Shown piece after piece: positions 55,240 through 64,000 of a stretch of 64,000 nucleotides of DNA (position 1 is its first letter; each line of letters starts with the position of its first letter). The stretch is from Eupeodes corollae (lineage: Eukaryota > Arthropoda > Insecta > Diptera > Syrphidae): positions 19,934,429 to 19,998,428 of the forward strand of contig NC_079147.1 in NCBI RefSeq assembly GCF_945859685.1, given 5' to 3'. The position numbers and the translations under genes are program-made. The notes below the pieces were generated by a model. It had not been told where the DNA came from, did no database searches, and saw only the letters and a program-made list of their open reading frames with translations.

Positions 55240-58200
55240 GGTTTTGAAATGCCAAACGTTTATTGTTTCATACAATATTCGTAGTTCTGCTTTGGGCACA
55301 ATTTTTTTCAACTTAAAACATGTTCAACTATTCAGTTCATTAACGACAATATTTTCATTATCTATAGGCGATGACGCATAGTTGACAAAGTGTTCTATAA
55401 TAGCAAAAGATAAGAAAAAGTGTTTACCTTAAATAATAAAATATAACATTCACGTGCATATTTTCTTCAATTCAACAAAAGTAGAAAAAAAGAACCCTTC
55501 TTTCTAAACGCATATCTTTCTTCTGTCATTTAATTAGGTTCATTCGAAATGGAAATCCCGCGGAGTACCCACGAACTCAACAATAAATACACTTATTTTC
55601 TTTCCAAGTCCTTGAGCTTACGAATAAGTACTATAAATATGTAGGTATATGTTATCCTTATCTCCTGTACACCAATTATTTATCCGGTAGAATGTTTACG
55701 TTTGCCGCTATTGCCGCCACCGCACCTTCACTGATGCCACCACATATCTATGTACATTACCTAACCAATTGTTGGCAATTCCTTGTTATTCTATGATTAT
55801 GATCCTGGCGGTACTTCGTAATTACTGTCATTGTCTGGCACTTAATCAACGGTATTCCATGCTGTTTCCAAGTTTTGAAAACATCCTAGAACTTGAAAAC
55901 ACATTCAATGTCATCGTCGTCGTCGTCGTTTTTAAATAAACACACTCCTCTCATCTCATTTCAGGACTATGCGACACGATGATGATGTTGATTACAATCT
56001 TCTTACACGTCTTAGCACGTGTAAAAATAATTACCTACAGCAATAATTGCTAAAGCCGCTCTACCAATGTGGATGTGTCGCTTTTAATTACCCCACCAAC
56101 AATTATGCTAAAGAAAACAACACATATTCTTGTTTCTCGAATATCCTTTAACATTACCCCTGAGGCGGATAAAATACCTATAGACTTATTTTCAGTTTCA
56201 AGTTAAGTAAGATGAAGATTCTACACGTGAATGATGTGTAAGGATATTGTAGGTAGGTGGTTGAGTCTTACCTACCACAATTACAATACTTGTGTTTTCG
56301 GGTAAGTGCTTGAAAAAATTAATAACAAATGCGAGTGATGGAGTTTTTAAACTTTAACTTTAAGGAAAGGAAGGGAAATCGTATCCTTTTGTTAAAAATT
56401 AGGATTTTTGCCATTTTAATGCAAAGTTACATTTTAATCAAAGTGTTTTAAGGATATCCTGTTCTTTAATAGAACCGAACTTTTTGGGTCTCCAAAAAAA
56501 ACGACTTGAAGCTATTTTGCTTGTCCTTGAACTTTACATGACTGAATTTTCCATCATTGTACCTATTCCACAATTTATTTGTTGCATGCAACCATAGGAG
56601 GAGAAGGAAAAATGCACTTGTCATTTTCATTAATATGCTCGTACATATGTACAAAAAGAAGAGTGCATGTGAATGAAATGCTATAAAAATAGAATATCAG
56701 GATGTTTTGGGATAAGAATTTGGCTGCATTTCTTTTAAATGATATGATGCAAGGACATTTTCCAAAAGGGATCCTTTTGGTTGAATGCATCTTTCACTCA
56801 TGTGCAGTGCAACAAGGTCGACTGACATTAATATCTAACAATGTGTGGAAGACAAATCTGCGTGTGGCAGTGATTGAAAAAAAGAATATTTTTCAATTCT
56901 GAGGTAAGCAACTGCTGAGCCCTATAATAATGGTTATTTTTTTTTATTTTAAATGAACATGTCTTGTGCATTTGAATGAGAATCCTTTGAAACTGCTTCT
57001 ACACAAAAGATGATTCACCTCTTTGTGTGTTGAAGCACATTCAAGATTTTCATTTGTTTAAAGTTGACATTAAAGTTTAAATGGGTTTTTTTAACATTGG
57101 TTGGAATCCTTATCCTTGGAAAATTAAGCAGATAGGTACTGACAACACCTGTTTTTATGAAGGATTTTGTTTTTTTAAGGAGTTCGCGAATAAATACGTG
57201 CCTAACGCAATATTTATTTTTGACGGATTAAAAATGGCCTTCGCTTAAAGGAAGGTCCTTCCTTCGTCTACTGTTTTTTTGTTAAAAACATGTTTTCGCA
57301 TGAAAAAGTCATAAAACAAAATTATGAATTCAACTATACGTATATCAACGCGTAAATCCCTTTTTTCGAGGACATAAAATATTATTACAACAATATTCAT
57401 TTTGCTATATTTGTATATAGAAAGACCTTATTATTGGAATTAACCGCGAATACTAATTAAGAGACGCGAAACGAGGATAATTATGAATCATTTTTTGGTT
57501 TTGTATTTTCTTTCTTGTTTGGTTTTTCTGGTCAAGTTGAAAACATTGTTTCATGTAAAAACGTGACATGAAAAATTCAGAGTTAAATACAATTTTTAAC
57601 AGAAAACAAAAAATTGTAACTGCAGATGTTTTTATTTTTTTTGGTTAATTGTTAAAAACATTTAAATGAAGTGCGTATGTTATTTCTGTATTTGAATTTA
57701 AGCTTTTACAGACATTTCGTCCAATTTTTAGGTGAATCTCATATGTGAAATCTGTTCGAAGTTTCAAAACATTAAATTGTTAGAACACAATAATATTTCA
57801 CAACAGATTTGTGTTTGTTTGAAAAACCTTTGATTTTGTATTTCTTTAAAATCATGATTATCCCGCAAGTGTTAAGCTTTCCATTAAAAGATCTCATTTT
57901 AAAGAGTTCGCTATCTGGGCAACTGATGCCACTTTTAAATCTATCAAACACACTTCAAAAATGCACATTTTTTTTAAAATTTAGATCGCAAAAAATGTTA
58001 ACATTTGCAGTCAAAGTACTTAAGACTAATACACTTAAGAGTCATTGTCGTGAAGTCTGGAAAAGTGAAACTGGTCTGTTGAAACAAGATACTAATGAGA
58101 CGAGTCCGATTCTCAAGAACAACAGAGATTATTGCTGTTTTATGGCAATGAAACATAACAAATCAGGTCTTAAGGCAGCGCCAAGTTTATCAAGAGAGAA

Positions 58201-58290
58201 GCAGCATAAGTCTCTAAACGCCTCTCAAAAGATCTCAAAAATAATCAGTCTTGCATGAAGTGCATTTTGACGAAGATTTCCATTTGAGTT
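55240..58290. other. No gene recognised; one 149-codon frame
   Basis: A frame of 149 codons (57809-58258, plus) begins MCLFEKPLILYFFK and is Lys/Ser/Asn-rich in its second half. I recognise no domain, and its end lies close to the Harbinger left end. The TCG/CGT repeats at 55914-55932 are microsatellite. The remainder, including the GC-richer patch at 55690-55770, holds nothing identifiable and may be host intergenic or intronic DNA. Confidence 0.45.
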
Positions 58291-58474
58291 CTACGTCATT
58301 TTTTCACCAAGTTCTAACAGGTTAGAACTTCGATTTAGAACTTTGTTATAGTTAGACCCTCAAATTCGGAGGGGTAGCGCCTTAAAACTCGGTTTATTTA
58401 TAATTTCGATTCTCAACGAGCGAAATGAAATTGAATTGAATTTCTAATCATTGTCGAAAAAATATAAAAAGAAA

Positions 58475-59656
58475 ATGGATCTTATTTTTAATGATTTCCT
58501 TTTTATGGACGATATCCTGGAAGAACGGCGTATTTATCAAATGCCAATACATGCAACAATTAACACATGGGACGACCCCGTATTTTTTCGGCGCTTCCGT
58601 TTAACAAAACAAACGTTTTTAGCAGTCCTTCAACTAGTGCCAGAAGACCTTCAACATCCGCAACCACGGTAAAATTTGTAATAAATTTATTATGCATATT
58701 AAGCTTCAAAGTATGTTATGTACATACTTGATTGGCTATAGGACTCGTTATATATTGGAAGAACAACAATTGCTGATTTTTCTGCGTTTCTTGGCTTTTA
58801 GAAATATGCAACTTACTGTTGCCGATGTCGTGCATGTGTCTCCTACAAGCGTTTGTCGTATACTCCCAAAAATTTGTAACGCATTGTTACGTCACCTACA
58901 CTCTTTCGTAAAAATGCCGGCAAATGCAGAAGAACTAAGGGCAGCTGCTGTAGCTTTGGAGCAATTGCTTGTACTCACGTGAAAATACAATCGCCGGATG
59001 GAGAATTGGTGAGTTTTTAAAGTGTATGTTCTAATGTGCATTCTTTTAATCAATATTTGTTTTAGAGTGAGGCTTTTCGAAATCGAAAAGGTTGATTCTC
59101 GCTTAATATGCAAACCATTTTATCTGCCAATTTAAAGGTTTTGAATGTAGTCGCACGTTGGGCAGGGTCAGTTCACGCTCAAACGACTTTTCAAAATTCA
59201 TCTGTGCGACAAGAATTTGAACAGGGGCGGTATGGACAATATATTCTTGTTGGTGACTCTGGGTATGCAAATACCAGCTATTTGGCAACCCCTTACACGG
59301 CAAACAACCCGGATATTGCCAATAATCAACGGATGCAAGTTTACCAATCCCGCATCATCTGAACACGTAATGTAGTTGAACGTCAATACAAAGTACTAAA
59401 AAGTCGTTTCCCCGTATTGGCCTACGGCATGCGCATGAACATTGAAACTGTTCAGAAAGTTATTACTTCGTGTTGCATTCTACATAACATTTGCACCGAG
59501 AGTTGCGAAATGATTCCACCGGAAAATCCTGACGATGAGAAGCGTTTGAGAACGGGCATAGTGGAAGGAGATATAGAGAATGGGCCAATGGGAGTTGAAG
59601 GTGGTCAGCATCGAAGTCGTCGATCAGCTCGCGAAGATATTTTGGGAGCATTGTGA
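58475..59656 (+). pseudogene. Harbinger (HARBI1-like) transposase with two predicted introns, inactivated
   Basis: The probable start is M at 58475 (MDLIFNDFLFMDDILEERRI). Exon 1 ends at 58668; a GT..AG intron (58669-58741) joins QHPQPR to TRYILEEQQLLIFLRFLAFR in frame. DVVHVSPTSVCRILPKI is the helix-turn-helix. A deletion/frameshift near 58945 precedes AIACTHVKIQSPDGE, where the family has D in IDCTHVKI: the first catalytic Asp is Ala here. A second GT..AG intron (59009-59065) follows. FRNRKG-stop-FSLNMQTI has a TGA for the expected Trp at 59093. LVGDSGYANTSYLATPY keeps the second D and RNVVERQYKVLKSRF the E. A stop at about 59360 and an open end to 59656 follow. The enzyme would excise the element with the Myb-like partner, but this copy is dead. 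Confidence 0.88.
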
Positions 59657-59660
59657 AAAA

Positions 59661-60352
59661 TGCACATTAACACCGACGTCTTGGTCAAAGCGTAGCAATC
59701 GACAGACGTAACTTTGAGGTAGTCAAGGACTTCGTCTACCTAGGCTCCGCTGTAAACGCAGAGAACAACACCAGCGCTGAGATCAAACGCAGAAAAACTC
59801 TTGCTAACCGCTGTTTCTTTGGACTGAGAAAGCAATTGAGTGGTAAAGTCCTCTCTCGAGGGACCAAAGTGTTGCTATATAAGACCCTTATCATCCCCGT
59901 TCTGCTATACGGTGCAGAAACATGGACTATGACAAAAGCGGATGAAAGCACCTTAGGTCGCTTCGAGAGAAAAGTTCTTCGTGTGATCTACGTGCCGTAT
60001 GCATCGAAGGGGAGTGGAGGAGAAGATGTAACGACGAGTTGTACGGGCTGTACAGCGACGTAGACTTAGCCAGAAGGGTAAAAGTCCAACGACTAAGATG
60101 GCTGGGTCACGTAGAGCGCATGGAAACCAATGCTCCGGCCCGGAAAGTCCTCTAATCCGCACCCACAGGACAGCGCAGTAGAGGAATACCGCGGATCAGG
60201 TGGCGCGCACAAGTGGAAGGTGACCTCACCCAACTTGGAGCGCGAAACTGGAGACATCTAGCTAGGGACCAAACTAGATGGAGAAATTTTGTGGTTGAGG
60301 CTCTACTTCACACAGGACTGTAGCGCCACCTTAAGTAAGTAAGTAAGTAAGT
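59661..60352 (+). mobile_element. RTE-clade LINE copy D, 5' truncated, inserted in the Harbinger element
   Basis: Starts ACACCGACGTCTTGGTC-like sequence and encodes only the RT C-terminal region: NAENNTSAEIKRRKTLANRC-like sequence, then the open frame at 59836 (SGKVLSRGTKVLLYKTLIIP, LLYGAETWTMTKADESTLGR). A frameshift at about 60000 is followed by RLRWLGHVERMETNAPARKV, a stop and LTQLGARNWRHLA. The 3' end reads GGACTGTAGCGCCACCTTAA and an AAGT tetranucleotide run (60332-60352). TGAAAAA flanks both ends (59654-59660 and 60353-60359), a probable TSD. Inserted just past the transposase stop. Confidence 0.9.
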
Positions 60353-60359
60353 TGAAAAA

Positions 60360-60730
60360 ACGGCAACAGTATTAACCATGAAAATTTCACAAATATCAGT
60401 TAGGCTATTTTGGAATCTAAAAGAGACATACAAACAAACAAACACAAGTCCATTTTTATACATTATTGATAGATAATTATTTCATGAATGATAAATACAT
60501 ATGTACATATATATACATAGGTATACAGTGAGAAAAAAAAATAAACAAAACGTAGAAGTCACTTCTTTTGCAGGCAGTTTCCTTCACCTCCAATCTCGCT
60601 GTTATGATACACGTTCCGCAATGCTTTGCTGACGACTAAGACACTTTGAAGTGATAAGTCGAGCAGCACTGAAAGCTCATCACCGCAGTTCATTGTATCA
60701 TCACTTGCATTGGTGGCTGCCTTACAAAAT
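60360..60730. other. Harbinger internal sequence; no separate gene seen
   Basis: Sequence between the RTE tail and the end of the Myb-like gene. It includes ATACATATG-type simple repeats (60497-60525) and probably the 3' end of the minus-strand gene: frames on the minus strand at 60750-60560 read Asp/Ser-rich sequence (DLSLQSVLVVSKALRNVYHN) that may continue the Myb-like protein after a further intron. Confidence 0.4.
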
Positions 60731-60731
60731 G

Positions 60732-61833
60732 TTATGATGTCACTAACTCCCAATACGTTGGATTTTTTTCGATCGCAACTCCATCAAAATTGCGAGAGTT
60801 TTTTAATTCCTGCAATGCATCAATTGCAGATTGCCAGCATTCCATTTGTTTTACTGCTAAGGCTTCTTGCAGTTTTTTTCGTTGCTGAATTTCTGAAATT
60901 CGCTCAGCATGCTCCAAGCGAAATGAATTCATCCTCAGTTCATGGAATTCTGCAAGGCGACTTTCTTCCTTTGTAATCATTTGCTGACGCATTTCCGCCA
61001 CAGTAACTGAATGTAAGATACTTTTTTGATTTCGTATCGGACGACGACGTTGACCGTTGATTGGGAAAAATTGATATTTTTCTTGTCCTTTGTCCTTGTC
61101 TTGTCCTACATTGGTGTTGTCACACGGCTGCGGTACCGTTGTCGTACCCACGGCTTCGATGGACAAAGCTGCACACATATCAGCTATCGTTGAAGAGTTT
61201 ACGGTTTGAGATGGCGGCGTTTTTTCACGCAGATTTTGGGAATCGTCTGTACTTGTTTCTTCACTACGGGAAAAGGTAGTGTCACTACCTTTTCCTGGTA
61301 GCGGAAGTAAAATTTTACTGCTGTCAGCAACAATTGGAGGCATTTGGCCGAAATCTGTTGGCATTGCTCCAGAATCAAAGGATTCCAACCCTGTGAGCAA
61401 ATGACCGTAATAATTTTTCAATTGAAGTACTTCGCCGGTCATTTAAATTTTCAGCACGGGTGGTGTATTGGCCGGTCCCACACCAGTTTGCAGCGCACTT
61501 TGTTGTGCACAAGTGATAAACTGACGCAATGCCGTTACAATTTTCTTATGCCTTCCAATTAGTGCAGGAACTTCTCTTTGGGTGTTTATCTGAACGAAAA
61601 TGCTACGTTAAAACTGATCAGGAAATGAAATTATAACGCACCTTTGGGTCTGTATTGAAATGTGAGCAAATTATGCTCCACTCTCTTTTTTTGATGTCGT
61701 TAGTTGCGCCATTAGTCTCTTTGTCCAAAATTCCTTTTTGACCAAATTTTACCAACAAATTACACATCAAGTTCGTGTCTTCTTGAGTCCAGTTGTCGCC
61801 TCTGTGTTTTTTGCTGGCGGGCATCACCATCAT
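60732..61833 (-). pseudogene. Harbinger Myb/SANT-like DNA-binding protein, nearly intact
   Basis: The start at 61833 gives a short basic N-terminus and WTQEDTNLMCNLLVKFGQKG, KETNGATNDIKKREWSIICS and HFNTDPK, a Myb/SANT-like (zeste/MADF-type) domain. A GT..AG intron of about 55 bp (about 61641-61587) joins DPK to INTQREVPALIGRHKKIVTA, then LRQFITCAQQSAL. An in-frame TAA at about 61445-61443 interrupts, followed immediately by an ATG and a 236-codon open frame (61442-60732). That frame is Ser/Thr/Pro-rich, then contains a basic patch (GQRRRPIRNQKS) and a coiled coil (about residues 150-215, FRLEHAERISEIQQRKKLQE). Such proteins import and tether the Harbinger transposase to element ends. Apart from the one stop it is better preserved than the transposase. 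Confidence 0.72.
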
Positions 61834-62529
61834 TACCGCTTTCTCGTTTTCTTCCTTTTGTATTGTGCTTGTTCATATTATCTAAGAATATTATTGATAA
61901 ATGCACAACAAATTCTATATATATGCATAAAAATAGGCATACATACATATAAGAAAAGAAAATAGGAGCAACAGAAATATTTATTTTGTATTTTGAATTG
62001 AAGAATATAAAAACGGTCTGTCAAAATATTCTGATGGTTGATTCAAAAGTTTCAAAAACATTTTAAAACTTGGTTCTAAAAATAACAAGTTATAGGCGCT
62101 TAGAACTCGATGATGATTTTAGATCGAGTTCTAGAGTGAATTTAGAACTTTGTGAAGAAATTGGGCGTAAGAAACCCAAAAGAATACTTTAAGGTAACTT
62201 TTGACGCTGAATAAGTAAGATTACATTTGCGTTCAATATCGTTCACTACTTGACCTGATGTTTGAATTTGGGAAGGATTTTGACAGCTGCAACAGGAAAT
62301 TTACCTGGTTTGCTTTGCGAAGGAAGGATATTTCTAACTGAGTCATTTAAATTATTAAGGCGACTTATGGGGGCTCTATATGTCACGTCTTAGGTAGAGG
62401 TAGAATTGGCGTCCAAAGAATGCATTTATTATATCAATTATGACAGCTAGTATATTTTAATATTAGTTCACAATTGCATGTTAATATTTAAAAAAAAAAT
62501 ATAATTCACAATAATAATTCATATACATG

Positions 62530-63010
62530 TGTAACAGGTATGTTGTTCCAAAGGTAAGTCAGACAGGGCTGCATACTGTCACCAATTCTTTTCTATTGTA
62601 TATCCGTTTGTACTTCGGGCATCCTTGACAGGTAAAGATAGAATAAAATGGACTCGAACAATATACCTGACACATCAAACTTAATTATGCAAACGATGTA
62701 TGCTTCCTATCTCATAATAATGAATCTTTATAGAATGAAAAAAGGGTGGAGAAAAAAGCAGAAGTCGTGGGACTGAAAAACTAAGACGTTCAGCTTGATA
62801 ACGGAACCTAACAGTCATCACTTCTGATAAACGTTTCCCAATAACCAGAAGAAAAGGTAAAAAGTTTTTAGTATCTTGGAAGTATTGTCTTTACTCACGG
62901 TGGAACCGAATGGGATATTGCTAGCTGTATCGGGAAATCTAGTTCGGGATATATCCAATATTTACAGTGTTTGGAAAAACAGGAAACTGCATATCCTATG
63001 AACAAGTTTA
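62530..63010 (+). pseudogene. LINE reverse transcriptase remnant (motif B to C-terminal)
   Basis: Reads VRQGCILSPILFYCISVCTS (motif B, about 62560-62615), then NLIMQTMYASYLIIMN in place of the YADD region: the underlying ...ATTATGCAAACGATGTATGC... reads YANDVC in the right frame, so the first catalytic D is N. FLVSWKYC / YLGSIVFTHGGTEWDIAS at about 62870-62925 and CLEKQETAYP at about 62970 follow in two frames. This is the GGTE-type segment seen after the palm in many LINE proteins. Fingers and endonuclease are absent. It may be the same family as the 3' piece at 6366-6765, but there is no overlap to test this. Confidence 0.65.
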
Positions 63011-63014
63011 TAAG

Positions 63015-63665
63015 ATAACAGGTAAGGAGCCAATTGACGCCATTATACGAATAATGTAAGTAAGTTGCAGTGGATTAAAAAAAAAACTCCGAAAAGCTAT
63101 AAGAATTGCATTGTTGCTGTCAATGCTATGATATCATTCACTCAAGAAGGCAGACAAATTGGGAAACCAAACAGCACTTGGCTTTTACAAACTCAGTTTT
63201 TAATTTGGGTAAACAACTCTTATGGAGATTAGGAAAAATAATATCCGAACACAAGAAAAGAATCGATGACCTCGAGCCCGAAAGAAGGATCTTAAACATC
63301 AGATTATTTTGCACCATCATCGTGACCATCATCTGCAGCTAGAGAAGCAGCAGAGTAACTGATAATAATCTACAGCATTCCAAATGTGAACGTTGCGTTG
63401 ACTTCAGAACTTTTTTTTCGCAGTTATAATCAGTTCTGTCTTACGTTCCAATGAAAGATGATCACGTCGTTGACATAAGGCTACCGAGTATATGAATTAA
63501 ACTAGATCCGATTTTACAGTCATGTTTGCAAACGATATTTCAGCTTAACTTATTTATATTAATGAATAAATTAGTATTTTAAACCAAAAGTCGTACTACA
63601 AAGCAGGCGCACACAAGAATTTTGATTTTAATTTATGGATTAGAAATGGCAATATATTCCTGAGG
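63015..63665. other. No gene seen
   Basis: Open frames of 64-78 codons at 63106-63342 on both strands overlap and have no domain. Decayed LINE sequence may extend to about 63100. Confidence 0.4.
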
Positions 63666-63672
63666 AAGGAAG

Positions 63673-63925
63673 ATGCCACCCGTGGCATGATGGACAATGC
63701 GTTAGACTGCCATGGGAAAGGTCTTGGGTTCAATCTCTGAACGTACGGGTACTGTCTCTTGCGGGGAATTGACAAATTCTCTAAGAGTAATTCTTGTCAT
63801 AAAAAGTACTTTCTCAAATTTGCCGTTCGGATTCGGATAAATTGAAGGTCTCTTCCATCCCTAAAACCATTCCTCGCACACAGGAAGTCACAAGACCCTA
63901 GTTCTGAACGAACTGCAGCTAGAGA
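63673..63925 (+). mobile_element. SINE, degenerate copy
   Basis: Head CACCCGTGGCATGATGGACA (63675-63694), B box GGTTCAATCTC (63726-63736), body GGGTACTGTCTCTTGCGGGG and GCCGTTCGGATTCGG (63822-63836). The tail is eroded (CCCTAGTTCTGAACGAACTG) and lacks the GCGCCACC end. No TSD recognised. Confidence 0.82.
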
Positions 63926-64000
63926 CAAGTTAGTACCATTCTCAGTACATTAATGACAATTTAGACGTCAAAACAAAAGAAAAATTCTGTTGGTCCTATT

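Larger units (their letters stand above)
58294..62167 (+). mobile_element. PIF/Harbinger element with both genes, split by an RTE insertion
   Basis: Imperfect terminal inverted repeats: left ACGTCATTTTTTCACC (58293 on) against right GTGAAGAAATTGGGCGT (to 62168). TTCTAA/TTAGAACT motifs repeat inside both ends (left 58311-58350, right 62095-62150). The element carries a HARBI1-like transposase (plus) and a divergent Myb/SANT-like gene (minus), the usual two-gene Harbinger plan. RTE copy D lies between the genes at 59661-60352. The 3-bp TSD cannot be confirmed (CTA left, TAA right). About 3.2 kb without the RTE. Confidence 0.8.

Noticed and set aside
57809..58258. 149-codon open frame that could be a small gene
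   Set aside because: No domain, signal or homologous neighbour was recognised, and composition follows the AT-rich background. Kept only as a note in the gap entry.

Overview
This window looks like repeat-rich nuclear DNA from an insect, most likely a fly (Diptera). It is AT-rich, with short dipteran-style microsatellites (CATA, GTC and ATTT runs), and every coding region I recognise belongs to a eukaryotic transposable element: jockey, CR1/L2-like, RTE and LOA/I non-LTR elements, a Ty3/gypsy element, a Helitron, two Tc1 families, a mariner-like remnant, hAT, PIF/Harbinger, and a tRNA-derived SINE. I found no convincing host gene, real tRNA, rRNA or CRISPR. The species cannot be named from sequence alone, and I have no database comparison.

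Layout. 0.4-1.7 kb: LOA/I-type LINE with RT and RNase H pieces. 6.4-6.7 kb: 3' end of a LINE. 7.4-9.2 kb: CR1/L2-like LINE ('LINE-B'). 12.0 kb: SINE with perfect target-site duplication (TSD). 12.8-13.9 kb: jockey LINE (minus). 13.9-17.1 kb: CR1-like LINE with ORF1 and ORF2. 17.4-18.4 kb: LINE-B (minus). 19.0-20.3 kb: RTE copy A (minus). 22.77-24.40 kb: complete Tc1 element with 236-bp inverted repeats. 24.6-27.9 kb: mosaic of LINE-B, SINE, RTE copy B and jockey fragments, all minus. 31.04-38.85 kb: decayed Helitron carrying a young, intact Ty3/gypsy element (31.31-35.94 kb). 39.1-40.4 kb: unplaced LINE (minus). 40.5-41.5 kb: tandem and foldback repeat. 42.8-43.2 kb: SINE dimer. 46.3-51.5 kb: nested block in which a hAT element sits in a Tc1-like transposase gene that follows a broken LINE-B. 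52.3-53.8 kb: two opposed RTE pieces (RTE copy C). 54.0-54.3 kb: mariner-like remnant. 54.9 kb: SINE with 15-bp TSD. 58.3-62.2 kb: PIF/Harbinger element with transposase and Myb/SANT-like genes, split by RTE copy D. 62.5-63.0 kb: LINE remnant. 63.7 kb: SINE.

How the parts relate. The one apparently intact coding unit is the 1,363-codon gag-pol of the Ty3/gypsy element, whose two LTRs read as identical and are flanked by a 5-bp duplication, so it is the youngest dated insertion here. The SINE and the RTE family end in the same 30-odd bases, which suggests that RTE reverse transcriptase mobilises the SINE. An unclassified noncoding repeat ('repeat R') recurs in at least five places in both orientations. 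All other elements are frameshifted, internally deleted or truncated. The remaining stretches (for example 20.3-22.8, 28-30.3, 43.2-46.3 and 55.2-58.3 kb) are AT-rich and show nothing I can identify.
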